From positions 620,001 to 684,000 of the forward strand of contig NC_007350.1 in assembly GCF_000010125.1 (NCBI RefSeq): 64,000 nucleotides of DNA, read 5' to 3'. The notes below the pieces were generated by a model. The model was not told where the DNA came from, did not search any database, and saw only the letters and a list, made by a program, of their open reading frames with translations. Within the stretch, counting starts at the first letter, position 1, and every line of letters starts with the position of its first letter. The DNA comes from Staphylococcus saprophyticus subsp. saprophyticus ATCC 15305 = NCTC 7292 (GTDB lineage: Bacteria; Bacillota; Bacilli; Staphylococcales; Staphylococcaceae). Of the stretch, positions 36,701-46,026 are shown in pieces. The position numbers and the translations under genes were made by a program.

Positions 36701-36724
36701 AATATAACTTCTGGAATAAAAATT

Positions 36725-37423
36725 TTATGACGCATTCGTTTGCATATAACGTAATGAGCTTGTTTCCATTTTATTAAATATATATTCTAAAATCATTGCT
36801 AATAACCAATAAAACATTGCAGCAACAGTGTAGACTGTTATGAAACGGTATCCTTCATTGGCAATAATGTGACTGACTGCCATAATTTCAGTGACTTGAA
36901 CTGCAAACGCTAGGGAAGTTCCTTTGATTAACATGATGAATTGATTTTCAATATTAGGTAACGCATAAGCAAATGCTTGAGGTAGCACGATTTCTTTATA
37001 TATATGAAATCTCGTAAGCCCTACAGATTGTGCAGCTTCTATTTGTTCATAATCGACAGATTGCAATCCACTTTTAATAGATTCTGAAAGGTAGGCAACA
37101 GCATGTAATGAAAATACAATAAATGCAATGATTAATGGAGAAAAAATATCAGGGTTTATATGCCATTGCAAATGTTCGTTTAAGAATAAAATAAAGGCTG
37201 GTAAGCCATAATAGACAATGAATAACTGAACAATCAGCGGTGTACTTCTGAAAAAAGAATTGTATATTATAATGAACTGAGATAATACAGGTATACGTTT
37301 TAAGCGAATCATTGCGAAAATTAATCCAATGAACAGACCGATGATAATGGCAACAAGTGAAATCATGATTGTATTTGGCACGCCTTTGAGTACTTCAAAT
37401 ATAGTATAAAAAATAAATGACAT
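36725..37423 (-). CDS. Amino-acid ABC transporter permease (second)
   Basis: 232-aa His/Glu/Gln/Arg-type permease with five membrane helices. The N-terminal GVPNTIMISLVAIIIGLFIGL and the ATPase-contact EAA loop (EAAQSVGLTRFHIYKEIVLPQAF) are diagnostic. AAGGAGGAC supports ATG 37423; an earlier in-frame start overlaps the previous gene. It is the last gene of the unit ATPase, binding protein, permease, permease. Two different permeases imply a heterodimeric channel. Confidence 0.87.
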   Translation of the reverse strand: MSFIFYTIFEVLKGVPNTIMISLVAIIIGLFIGLIFAMIRLKRIPVLSQFIIIYNSFFRSTPLIVQLFIVYYGLPAFILFLNEHLQWHINPDIFSPLIIAFIVFSLHAVAYLSESIKSGLQSVDYEQIEAAQSVGLTRFHIYKEIVLPQAFAYALPNIENQFIMLIKGTSLAFAVQVTEIMAVSHIIANEGYRFITVYTVAAMFYWLLAMILEYIFNKMETSSLRYMQTNAS

Positions 37424-37436
37424 AGGTCTGTCCTCC

Positions 37437-38120
37437 TTAAATTTGGTATGGTTTTTGGGCACGTTTATCAATGATTGTAAATACGCCTTGGATAATTAAA
37501 GCGATGAGCCAATAAACAACAGAAATGACAATATATACTTCTAACATACCTAAACCATAATTATTACCAATAATTAATTTGACTTGTCCCATCATGTCGA
37601 TGATTCCGATAGTAAAAGCCAAAGAAGTATCTTTTACAAGTTCGATGATTTGTGTTGTTAAATTTGGAATACTGTTGCGCAGCGCTTGTGGTAAGATGAT
37701 CTCTTTTAATATTCTAGGGTATGTTAAACCTATGGATAAACCTGCTTCAATTTGTCGGTAGTCTACAGATTGGTAACCTGCGCGAATAATTTCAGATAAA
37801 TAAGCACCAGTATGTAATGTGAAAGCTAAAATCACAAAAAATAATCTACTGAAATGATTGATATCAATATGTACAAACAACAACAACTGAGGTAAAGCAA
37901 AATAAACTAAGAAAAGTTGTAATAGTAAAGGTGTGCTACGAATAAAAGAAATATAGACTTTGACGACAGGTGACAATAATTTAATTTTTTGTAGTCGTAT
38001 GGTTGCTAAAATAAAACCGAGTATCAGTGCAAAAATGAGCGATAAAACAATCATCAATAATGTCAAAGGTAACTGTTGCAAGACTTGATATAATAAATCC
38101 AACCAATTTACTGATTGCAT
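37437..38120 (-). CDS. Amino-acid ABC transporter permease (first)
   Basis: 227-aa permease of the same class as the next gene, with LQQLPLTLLMIVLSLIFALILG at the start and the EAA loop EAGLSIGLTYPRILKEIILPQAL. Its ATG overlaps the binding-protein stop by one base, and it ends 13 bases before the next permease. Similarity between the two permeases suggests ancient duplication. Substrate probably a polar or sulfur amino acid, inferred only. Confidence 0.87.
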   Translation of the reverse strand: MQSVNWLDLLYQVLQQLPLTLLMIVLSLIFALILGFILATIRLQKIKLLSPVVKVYISFIRSTPLLLQLFLVYFALPQLLLFVHIDINHFSRLFFVILAFTLHTGAYLSEIIRAGYQSVDYRQIEAGLSIGLTYPRILKEIILPQALRNSIPNLTTQIIELVKDTSLAFTIGIIDMMGQVKLIIGNNYGLGMLEVYIVISVVYWLIALIIQGVFTIIDKRAQKPYQI

Positions 38121-38974
38121 TAGCGATGCACCTCCAATTGTGATTTTTTCTTATTAATATCATCTAAATCTTCAAAGACATTAATATCAAAATATTTTTT
38201 TGAAAGCGCTTGTAGTTTGCCTTCTTTCTTCAATTCAATCGTAGCCTGGTCAATGTCATCATGTAATTGTTGATGCTTTTTATTGTAAACGATGTGTAAT
38301 GGTTCTTTTTTAACAATACCACCGATTTTCACATCTTCTTTGACTTGAGATTGTATGGCTTTATAAGTGTTCCAATTCAAAAGCATGGCGTCTCGACGTT
38401 GCTGACTAACCATTTTTAAATTATCGCCATTCGAAGGTTCTTGTATCGTATTGACTTGAATCTTATCTGTATGATTTTTATTATATTCAGATAAGATAGA
38501 ATACAAGCCACCACTAGGAGCCATTGGTGTAATATTTTTTCCTGGTAAATCATCTAAATGATGTATGTCGTTGTTATCACGGTTAACAACGAGTAAAGGT
38601 AAAGCATAACTATATGGCTCATCTTGATATAGAAATTGTTTTTCACGTTCAGGTGTTTTGAAGAACCAGTTAATTCCCATATCAAACTTTCCAGCACCAA
38701 TGCCTACTAAGTTGGATTCTTCTTCGCCTACTTCATATTTGAAATCATATTGTGGTAATTTTTTTTCAAGTAATTTCATATATTCCATATCGAGTCCAAT
38801 AAATTCGTTGTTTTTCGTAGTGTATAAGTAGGGTGGATTAACTTCTGCTGACAATGCGACTTTAATTTCCTTTTTGTGTGATGAAGTATCATCATTATGA
38901 GTAGCATTACAAGCAGACAATAAGAAACATAAAACGCATAACATCATGAAGAAATATTTTTTGTGTCGTAGCAT
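38120..38974 (-). CDS. Amino-acid ABC transporter binding lipoprotein
   Basis: 284-aa extracellular substrate-binding protein (SBP family 3). The lipobox LLSAC places the lipidated cysteine at Cys22. The mature domain has EVNPPYLYTTKNNEFIGLDMEYMKLLEKKLP and GIGAGKFDMGINWFFKTPEREKQFLY, typical of polar amino acid binders. Its start shares one base with the ATPase stop, and its stop shares one base with the permease start, so all are translationally coupled. Confidence 0.87.
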   Translation of the reverse strand: MLRHKKYFFMMLCVLCFLLSACNATHNDDTSSHKKEIKVALSAEVNPPYLYTTKNNEFIGLDMEYMKLLEKKLPQYDFKYEVGEEESNLVGIGAGKFDMGINWFFKTPEREKQFLYQDEPYSYALPLLVVNRDNNDIHHLDDLPGKNITPMAPSGGLYSILSEYNKNHTDKIQVNTIQEPSNGDNLKMVSQQRRDAMLLNWNTYKAIQSQVKEDVKIGGIVKKEPLHIVYNKKHQQLHDDIDQATIELKKEGKLQALSKKYFDINVFEDLDDINKKKSQLEVHR

Positions 38975-39720
38975 TAAACATCACGCTCCGTGCCAACATG
39001 ATTTAAAAAACGCTGGATTCTTTTTGACTCAGTGTTTTCCAATACTTCATGTGGTGTACCACGATGAATAATGTGTCCATCATCAATAAATAGCACTTGG
39101 TCAGCGATTGCTTTTGCAAATTGTATTTCGTGAGTAACTAAGACCATTGTCATACCTTCTTGGGCAATCGATTTGATTAGAGAGAGTACGCTTTGTATAG
39201 ATTCTGGATCCAAGGCTGAGGTTGGTTCATCAAGCAGTAGTACATCAGGATTTAAGGCAAGTGCACGAATGATTCCGATACGTTGACTTTGCCCACCAGA
39301 TAATTGACTCGGATATTTATCTTTTTGTTCTAATAAATCAATTCTATTTAAATAAGACAGTGCGATGTCATTGGCTTCAGCATGGCTATAATTTTTCCCA
39401 TATTTTAAACCGACAGTAATATTTTCTAGTATTGTTTTATTTTTAAAAAGATTATAATTTTGAAAAACCATTGCGGATTTTTGACGTAATTTGAATATAT
39501 CTTTTTTATTATGTTTAGAAGCATCAAAGCTTGTATCCCCAATAGTAATAGTCCCTGATTTCGCTAAAGCAAGTGCATTTAGTGTGCGTAAGAGTGTTGT
39601 TTTACCAGAACCACTGGGTCCGATAATAGCTGTGACTGTACCTTTATCCTGTGAGAAACTGACGTCATTCAGTATCGTATTCTCATTGTATTTATGTATA
39701 AGATGATTAACTGTAATCAT
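38974..39720 (-). CDS. Amino-acid ABC transporter ATPase
   Basis: 248-aa cytosolic ATPase. Walker A GPSGSGKTT (about residues 31-39), signature LSGGQSQRIGI, Walker B VLLLDEPTSALDPES, and the His switch LVTHE are all present. It belongs to the GlnQ/polar amino acid class. ATG 39720 follows GGGGGG. It is the first gene of the operon and divergent from an acyl-CoA-dehydrogenase-like flavoprotein, with a 151-base shared upstream region. Confidence 0.9.
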   Translation of the reverse strand: MITVNHLIHKYNENTILNDVSFSQDKGTVTAIIGPSGSGKTTLLRTLNALALAKSGTITIGDTSFDASKHNKKDIFKLRQKSAMVFQNYNLFKNKTILENITVGLKYGKNYSHAEANDIALSYLNRIDLLEQKDKYPSQLSGGQSQRIGIIRALALNPDVLLLDEPTSALDPESIQSVLSLIKSIAQEGMTMVLVTHEIQFAKAIADQVLFIDDGHIIHRGTPHEVLENTESKRIQRFLNHVGTERDV

Positions 39721-39871
39721 ATGTGTCCCCCCAATATAGCAATAATTATAAATTATCATAATAAATCTTATCGGTAAAGTAAGGATTTGGGGTAGAAACC
39801 TTTATTTAAGCCATATCGAGTGTTAAACTTATACTTATATAGAAAGAAATATAATGGACGAGGTGGAAAAA

Positions 39872-41023
39872 ATGAAAGATTCTGCATTAATACATACAGA
39901 TATTCAAGAAAAGTGGATAGCAAAATTGAATACAGTGAAAGATAAATTTAGATCACATGCAGTCTATAATGATCAACATTCTAGGTTTCCATATGAAAAT
40001 ATTGAGTGGTTAGTCAATGAAGGTTATACATTATTAACTTTACCTAAAGCATACGGTGGCGAAGGTGCCTCAGTTGAAGATATGGTTATTATTCAAACCT
40101 ATTTAGGCTCTATTGATGGTGCAACGGCACTTTCAATTGGCTGGCATTTGAGTGTTGTGGGTCAATTATATGAACAAAAGATGTGGGACGAAGACATGTT
40201 AAATCAATTTGCGGAATCTATCATAAACGGTGCACTGGTTAATAGAGCTGTAAGTGAAGCGGAAACAGGGAGTCCAACACGAGGTGGTAGACCTGCTACG
40301 AATGCAATTAAAAATGAAAATGGCTATATATTAAATGGTGTTAAAACATTCACTTCTATGAGTAAGGGGCTCACGCATTTTATTGTGAGTGCATATGATG
40401 AAACGATTGAGCAAGTAGGATTTTATCTTATAGAAAAGGATACACCAGGCGTAGAAATTGCAGATAATTGGAATATGGTAGGAATGAGAGCTACAGAAAG
40501 TCATGATTTAATATTAAATGATGTTCAAATACCAGAACAGAATTTTGTAGAAATTAGAGGCGCTGGTGGTAAAAAACCAAACGGTTGGATTCTACATATC
40601 CCAAGTACTTATTTAGGCATTGCGCAAGCAGCAAGAGATTATGCTGTTGACTTTGCTAAAACTTATAGCCCTAATAGTATAGAAGGTACGATAGGAGATA
40701 TAACAACCGTTCAGCAAAATATTGGCAAAATGGAATCCTTGCTATTATCTGCGCGTCACTTTTTATGGAGTACAGCATCATTATATTCAAATACCCATTC
40801 AGATAAAGCTATATGGAATGAAACATCTGCAAGTAAGGTGTTAGTCATGAATCAAGGACTCGAAGTAATTGATATTGCCATGCGTATTGTCGGTGCTAAG
40901 AGCCTTGAAATGGAACGTCCGTTACAACGTTATTATCGAGATATGAGAGCAGGTTTACACAATCCACCAATGGAAGATATGGCATATACTAATATTGCTA
41001 AAAGTGTATTAGATAGATTTTAG
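39872..41023 (+). CDS. Acyl-CoA dehydrogenase-family flavoprotein
   Basis: 383-aa flavoprotein with the acyl-CoA dehydrogenase fold. The N-terminal helical domain, the middle beta domain (AVSEAETGSPTRGGRPATNAI, NWNMVGMRATESHDLILNDV) and the C-terminal helical domain (YRDMRAGLHNPPMEDM) are visible. The catalytic glutamate region of true acyl-CoA dehydrogenases is not obvious. The protein resembles the SfnB/DszC branch of FMN monooxygenases that attack sulfur compounds. ATG 39872 follows GAGGTGG. It is divergent from an amino-acid ABC transporter, which hints at uptake plus oxidation of a sulfur-containing compound. Confidence 0.78.
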   Translation: MKDSALIHTDIQEKWIAKLNTVKDKFRSHAVYNDQHSRFPYENIEWLVNEGYTLLTLPKAYGGEGASVEDMVIIQTYLGSIDGATALSIGWHLSVVGQLYEQKMWDEDMLNQFAESIINGALVNRAVSEAETGSPTRGGRPATNAIKNENGYILNGVKTFTSMSKGLTHFIVSAYDETIEQVGFYLIEKDTPGVEIADNWNMVGMRATESHDLILNDVQIPEQNFVEIRGAGGKKPNGWILHIPSTYLGIAQAARDYAVDFAKTYSPNSIEGTIGDITTVQQNIGKMESLLLSARHFLWSTASLYSNTHSDKAIWNETSASKVLVMNQGLEVIDIAMRIVGAKSLEMERPLQRYYRDMRAGLHNPPMEDMAYTNIAKSVLDRF

Positions 41024-41068
41024 AAAATATAAAGACTTGAGAAAGTTTCATTTAATAGTTGTAATTAA

Positions 41069-41105
41069 AATGCATTTAGACATAGTGTCTGAATGCATTT
41101 TTTTA
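41069..41105 (+). terminator. Terminator of the flavoprotein gene
   Basis: AATGCATTTAGAC pairs with GTCTGAATGCATT, followed by T-run. Confidence 0.85.
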
Positions 41106-41140
41106 ATAACTTAAAAAGCTAAAAATTTGACTTTTTACTA

Positions 41141-41169
41141 TTGTAAAATTACTAGAGTCATTATATAAT
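41141..41169 (+). promoter_or_regulatory. Sigma-A promoter of fhuD2
   Basis: TTGTAA (41141-41146), 17-base spacer, TATAAT (41164-41169). The Fur box begins 10 bases downstream, covering the start point. Confidence 0.75.
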
Positions 41170-41179
41170 CAATTGGTAC

Positions 41180-41194
41180 TGATAATCATTTTCA
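41180..41194. promoter_or_regulatory. Fur box
   Basis: TGATAATCATTTTCA matches the 7-1-7 Fur consensus TGATAATNATTATCA with one mismatch. Its location across the transcription start implies repression when iron is plentiful. Confidence 0.82.
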
Positions 41195-41207
41195 ATGGAG
41201 GAGAATT

Positions 41208-42122
41208 ATGAAAAAATTATTATTTCCGTTACTTGCTTTAATGCTTATTTTAGCCGCATGTGGTAATAAATCAGATAGTGACTCAAATAGCGACAAAAAG
41301 GAAGAAACAAAATCATATAAATTAGATAGTGGAAAAAGTATCGATATTCCTAAAAATCCAGAGCGTATTGCTGTTGTGGCGCCTACATATGCCGGTGGTA
41401 TTAAATATCTTGGTGGTAAGATTGTGGCAGTAAATGAACAAGTCGATAACAGCAAATTACTTAAAGATAAATTTAAAGGTGTAGAAAAAATTGGGGAAAA
41501 TGATGTAGAAAAGGTTGCAAAAACAAAACCTGATTTAATCGTTGTTTATTCAACAGATAAAAATATTAAAAAATATCAAAAAATTGCACCTACAGTTGTG
41601 TATGACTATGGTAAACATAAGTATTTAGATCAACAAAGAGAATTAGGGAAATTATTAGGTAAAGAAGATGAAGTGAAATCTTGGGAAGATAAATGGAAAT
41701 CACAAACTAAAAAAGATGGACAAGAAATAAAAGATAAAATAGGCGAAGATGCTACTGTTTCAATCTTTGATGAATTTGATAAAAAACTATATAGCTATGG
41801 TCCTAACTGGGGTCGTGGTGGCGAAGTATTATATCAAGCATTTGGTCTGAAGATACCTGATAAACTAAATGATTTAGTTAAAAAAGAAGGATGGGCAGAA
41901 GTTAAACAAGAAAAAATTGCTGATTATGCCGGCGACTATATTGTTTCAACAAGTGAAGGTAAATCAACACCTGCTTATGAAAAAACAGACTTATGGAATA
42001 ATATTCCAGCGGTACAACAAGATCATGTAATTAAAGTTCAAGCTGAGACATATTGGTACAATGATCCATACACATTAGAATTTATGAGAAAAGATTTAAA
42101 AGAAAAACTTTTAAACAATTAA
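41208..42122 (+). CDS. fhuD2: Ferric hydroxamate-binding lipoprotein
   Basis: 304-aa siderophore-binding lipoprotein. The lipobox LAAC gives lipidated Cys18. The mature class III binding protein fold shows IPKNPERIAVVAPTYAGGIKYLGGKIVAVNE, PDLIVVYSTDKNI, YSYGPNWGRGGEVLYQAFGL, and ends in ETYWYNDPYTLEFMRKDL, as in S. aureus FhuD2, which hands hydroxamates such as ferrichrome to FhuBG. No permease or ATPase genes adjoin, so it must use transporters encoded elsewhere. Fur-controlled by the upstream box. ATGGAGGAG precedes the ATG. Confidence 0.88.
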   Translation: MKKLLFPLLALMLILAACGNKSDSDSNSDKKEETKSYKLDSGKSIDIPKNPERIAVVAPTYAGGIKYLGGKIVAVNEQVDNSKLLKDKFKGVEKIGENDVEKVAKTKPDLIVVYSTDKNIKKYQKIAPTVVYDYGKHKYLDQQRELGKLLGKEDEVKSWEDKWKSQTKKDGQEIKDKIGEDATVSIFDEFDKKLYSYGPNWGRGGEVLYQAFGLKIPDKLNDLVKKEGWAEVKQEKIADYAGDYIVSTSEGKSTPAYEKTDLWNNIPAVQQDHVIKVQAETYWYNDPYTLEFMRKDLKEKLLNN

Positions 42123-42216
42123 ACTAAATTATCAGTACGCTAAATCAATTTGATTGTATGTAGTAAATAATAAGTACTTTAGGACAGAAAGACTCATTTT
42201 TAAAACATTCTAAGAT

Positions 42217-42263
42217 TAGCTATGAAGAAATCTTTACAATAGATTTTTTCATAGCTATTTTTT
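42217..42263 (+). terminator. Terminator downstream of fhuD2
   Basis: AGCTATGAAGAAATCT pairs with AGATTTTTTCATAGCT, followed by ATTTTTT. The remaining 42264-42455 holds no gene. Confidence 0.8.
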
Positions 42264-42455
42264 ATAGTTTCAAAGAGGAAGGCGCTGCATGTATATGCTA
42301 AGGGTAAGGTATAGATATGTAGTTTTTCATTCATCATATGATATTAAACATCAACATGTTATAAAATGGGTGCAATATATTTATTTTATTAAAGGGGTTT
42401 ATGTGGTCTTATGCTTGTGATGATTTAATGGTAAAAATACTAAAAAACGCAACCT

Positions 42456-42488
42456 AATGTAAACTTTTTATTTTTTAAAGTTTACATT
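42456..42488. promoter_or_regulatory. BirA (biotin repressor) operator
   Basis: AATGTAAACTTT and AAAGTTTACATT are perfect 12-base inverted arms with a 9-base centre, the expected BirA operator form. The -10 TATAAT (42494-42499) lies 5 bases further on, so bound BirA would block the promoter. Confidence 0.82.
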
Positions 42489-42522
42489 CGTGATATAATT
42501 TCTTCATCGAGGAGGAATAACT

Positions 42523-43071
42523 ATGACAACAAAAAGATTAGTATATACAGCATTGATGACAGCAATGATAGCGGTACTAGGCTTTGTGCCTGCGATACCA
42601 TTGCCGGTAATGCCAGTACCCATTGTTTTACAAAATATAGGTATATTTCTAGCAGCGATACTTCTTGGACGTAAATATGGTACTTTAAGTGTCATTGTTT
42701 TACTATTACTAGTAGCAACAGGTCTACCATTATTATCTGGCGGCCGTGGCGGTATTGGTGTATTTGCAGGACCTTCAGCAGGTTTTTTATTTATGTATCC
42801 AGTGATTACATACCTGATTGGTTTAGTGAGAGATTTATATTTTAATAAAATGAATTTTGTTGTATTATTAGGTACAACAATTGTGTTCGGTGTATTACTG
42901 TTGGATATTGTAGGCACTATCATTATGGGGTGGATAACACATTTACCAATATCTAAGTCAGTAATGCTTTCATTCGTCTTTATGCCTGGAGATTTATTAA
43001 AAGCGATTATTGCGAGTTTAATAGGCAATACAATGTTAAACCATAGTCAATTCAAACAATTAATGAAGTAA
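42523..43071 (+). CDS. bioY: Biotin transporter substrate-binding subunit BioY
   Basis: 182-aa membrane protein with six helices. The BioY signatures are VPAIPLPVMPVPIVLQNIGIFLAA and the loop GLPLLSGGRGGIGVFAGPSAGFLFMYP. It is the S component of an ECF transporter and needs EcfA/A'/T from another locus. The upstream BirA operator confirms biotin control. CGAGGAGG precedes the ATG. A GNAT acetyltransferase gene follows 24 bases downstream and may be co-transcribed. Confidence 0.92.
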   Translation: MTTKRLVYTALMTAMIAVLGFVPAIPLPVMPVPIVLQNIGIFLAAILLGRKYGTLSVIVLLLLVATGLPLLSGGRGGIGVFAGPSAGFLFMYPVITYLIGLVRDLYFNKMNFVVLLGTTIVFGVLLLDIVGTIIMGWITHLPISKSVMLSFVFMPGDLLKAIIASLIGNTMLNHSQFKQLMK

Positions 43072-43095
43072 AAACATAGAGGGAAGGTGTATAAA

Positions 43096-43845
43096 TTGGT
43101 CATTTCTATGAATGATATTTTTCAACAAGGCACGGTTTATCAAGATGATAATAGTAAAACCATTTATTTAACACCTGAGGAACCATTAGTATATGATACA
43201 AACAAATGGGTATATAAGCGAATGCCTACGCTTAATTCTTGGAAATTAGATATGGCTTACCAACAATTTATGCATAAACAACAAGGATCTTCCCACCTTG
43301 CATTTACTTTTCCTGAAAATGAGAACCTAGATCAACAATGGTTGGATGAAATAAAAGCATTAGAATTTGAGTTAGGGATTATGGAGCTTTACGCTATCGA
43401 ACCTCAGCATATCCATCAAGCTATAAACTCAGAAATAGATGTTACAATCGTGAACGATGAAACACTTGAAGATTATATAGCTATTTATCGTAGGTTTGCT
43501 GAACCCTATGGGCTAGCATATGCACAAGAAAGTATACAGATGATTCGTAATCAATTTCCACAAGAAAATAAATTGAGAATATTAGCATATAAGGGTGAAC
43601 TCCCAGTAGGTATATTAGATTTAATTGTGTCCGCATCGGCGATGGAAATAGATGGATTTGGCGTGTTGGATGAATATCAAAGGCAAGGCATAGGCAGTGT
43701 GATGCAATCATTTGTAGCACAGATTGCGAAAGACAAAACGATAATATTGATAGCTGATGGTGAGGATAGCGCGAAAGATATGTATATAAAGCAAGGTTAT
43801 ATCTTTATTAGCTACTGTTATCAAATACTAAAAGAGCATATTTAA
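43096..43845 (+). CDS. GNAT-family N-acetyltransferase
   Basis: 249-aa cytosolic protein. The C-terminal half holds the acetyl-CoA-binding GNAT motif VLDEYQRQGIGSVMQSFV (R/QxxGxG/A) and the closing strand AKDMYIKQGYIFISYCYQILK. The N-terminal half is diverged and may bind substrate. TTG 43096 lies 8 bases after AGGGAAGG and is my preferred start; GTG 43087 overlaps that site and ATG 43108 is further off. Substrate unknown. Close behind bioY, so biotin-dependent transcription is possible. Confidence 0.75.
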   Translation: MVISMNDIFQQGTVYQDDNSKTIYLTPEEPLVYDTNKWVYKRMPTLNSWKLDMAYQQFMHKQQGSSHLAFTFPENENLDQQWLDEIKALEFELGIMELYAIEPQHIHQAINSEIDVTIVNDETLEDYIAIYRRFAEPYGLAYAQESIQMIRNQFPQENKLRILAYKGELPVGILDLIVSASAMEIDGFGVLDEYQRQGIGSVMQSFVAQIAKDKTIILIADGEDSAKDMYIKQGYIFISYCYQILKEHI

Positions 43846-43879
43846 AATAATATCAAACGATACTATTATAATAGTAGTA

Positions 43880-43934
43880 AAGCGGAGACGTAGTTTGTTG
43901 ATTTATCAACTAATTACGTCTCCGCTATTTTTAT
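43880..43934. terminator. Bidirectional hairpin between GNAT gene and fdhD
   Basis: AGCGGAGACGTA and TACGTCTCCGCT form a 12-base perfect stem followed by ATTTTT on the plus side. It contains the last codons and stop of fdhD. Confidence 0.8.
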
Positions 43935-44711
43935 GCGTTCAGGATGACTATAAATATTAAAATTTCCGTCTCTAATAAAACCAATGGCTGTAATATTTAA
44001 ATCTTGTGCGAGTGTTATGGCTAGCGTGGTTGGCGCGGATTTAGAAAGAATAACGCCCACACCGATTTTAGCGGCTTTAATTAATATTTCAGAAGAGATT
44101 CTACCACTAAATATAAGTACTTTATTACGTACTGGTATATGTCTTTCGATACAGTAACCATAAAGTTTATCCAGTGCGTTGTGGCGTCCGATATCTTGAC
44201 GATGTTCGAAAAACGTATCTCCATCACTAATGGCTGCATTGTGTAAACCACCTGTTTGTTTGAATACTTCACTAGCGCTTTGTATACGTGTCATCATATT
44301 CAGTACTTGTTGAGGATTTAATTCAATATTTGACATTGACGTCTTTGCTACTGCTGCATCATTTTGAAAATAAAATTCTCTACTTTTACCACAACAGGAT
44401 GCAATCATGCGTTTAGTAGAATACTCGAAGCGTTCTCCTAAGGATTTTGTTAACTCAACGTGCGCAAACCCCTTACTATCATCTATTTGAATAGACTTTA
44501 AATCATCGCTTCTTAATATAGCACCTTCAGAAGCTAAAAAACCAAGTGTAAGTTCTTCCATATGATTTGGACTACAAATAACTGTAGCAAATTCTTCACC
44601 ATTTACCATAATAGTTAATGGAAATTCAGTAACATAGTGATCTTTTTTTTCTATCAGTTTACCATCTTCAAAGCGTACAATTGTTTGATTTGTCAAAACA
44701 TCTTCATGCAT
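43914..44711 (-). CDS. fdhD: Formate dehydrogenase sulfurtransferase FdhD
   Basis: 265-aa cytosolic protein that passes sulfur from a cysteine desulfurase to the Mo-cofactor, a step needed for active formate dehydrogenase. Family motifs: CSPNHMEELTLGFLASEG near residue 46, the cysteine loop IASCCGKS, GGLHNAA, FEHRQDIGRHNALDKL, and FSGRISSEI. The cysteine pair is adjacent (CC) rather than the CxxC of E. coli FdhD. GAGGTG precedes the ATG. It lies 22 kb from fdhA but close to the molybdenum genes. Single gene, divergent from galR. Confidence 0.93.
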   Translation of the reverse strand: MHEDVLTNQTIVRFEDGKLIEKKDHYVTEFPLTIMVNGEEFATVICSPNHMEELTLGFLASEGAILRSDDLKSIQIDDSKGFAHVELTKSLGERFEYSTKRMIASCCGKSREFYFQNDAAVAKTSMSNIELNPQQVLNMMTRIQSASEVFKQTGGLHNAAISDGDTFFEHRQDIGRHNALDKLYGYCIERHIPVRNKVLIFSGRISSEILIKAAKIGVGVILSKSAPTTLAITLAQDLNITAIGFIRDGNFNIYSHPERIKIAET

Positions 44712-44917
44712 ACAAGCACCTCATTTCATATTCTATTATTATTTTAGCTTATTTTTAGTTGTAAAAAAATGATTCGGTTTATAAAGGTATTATCATTACA
44801 CGATTCTGTTTATAAGTTGCTTTTAACGATTAATCAGATTTAGTTACGTCACAATTGATTTAACATAAAGTGAGAAGTAAACTTAAGGTAAACAATACTA
44901 ATAGAGGTGATACATGA

Positions 44918-45922
<1,005 letters not shown>

Positions 45923-45930
45923 TTAACTTT

Positions 45931-45978
45931 ATTGACAAAACATTTAGTAAACAAGTAAACTTTAATTGTGTTTACTAA
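45931..45978 (+). promoter_or_regulatory. galKET promoter with GalR operator
   Basis: TTGACA at 45931-45936 with a -10-like TAAACT at 45955-45960. Overlapping it is an inverted repeat TTTAGTAAAC (45942-45951) … GTTTACTAAA (45969-45978) with perfect 10-base arms, plus a further GTAAAC at 45954. The GTAAAC unit recurs upstream of galR. Confidence 0.7.
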
Positions 45979-46026
45979 AGGGCCGATAAGTATGTGAGAT
46001 GGTTTAGAAAAAGGAGTGGCAAGCTT

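Noticed and set aside
34830..36724. Urease genes expected beside sarR by comparison with S. aureus
   Set aside because: None of the urease proteins is encoded here; the interval holds only sarR and the PTS_EIIC_2 gene.
42504..43028. Long minus-strand open frame opposite bioY
   Set aside because: It is a shadow of bioY; the plus-strand frame has the BirA operator, ribosome site and BioY motifs.
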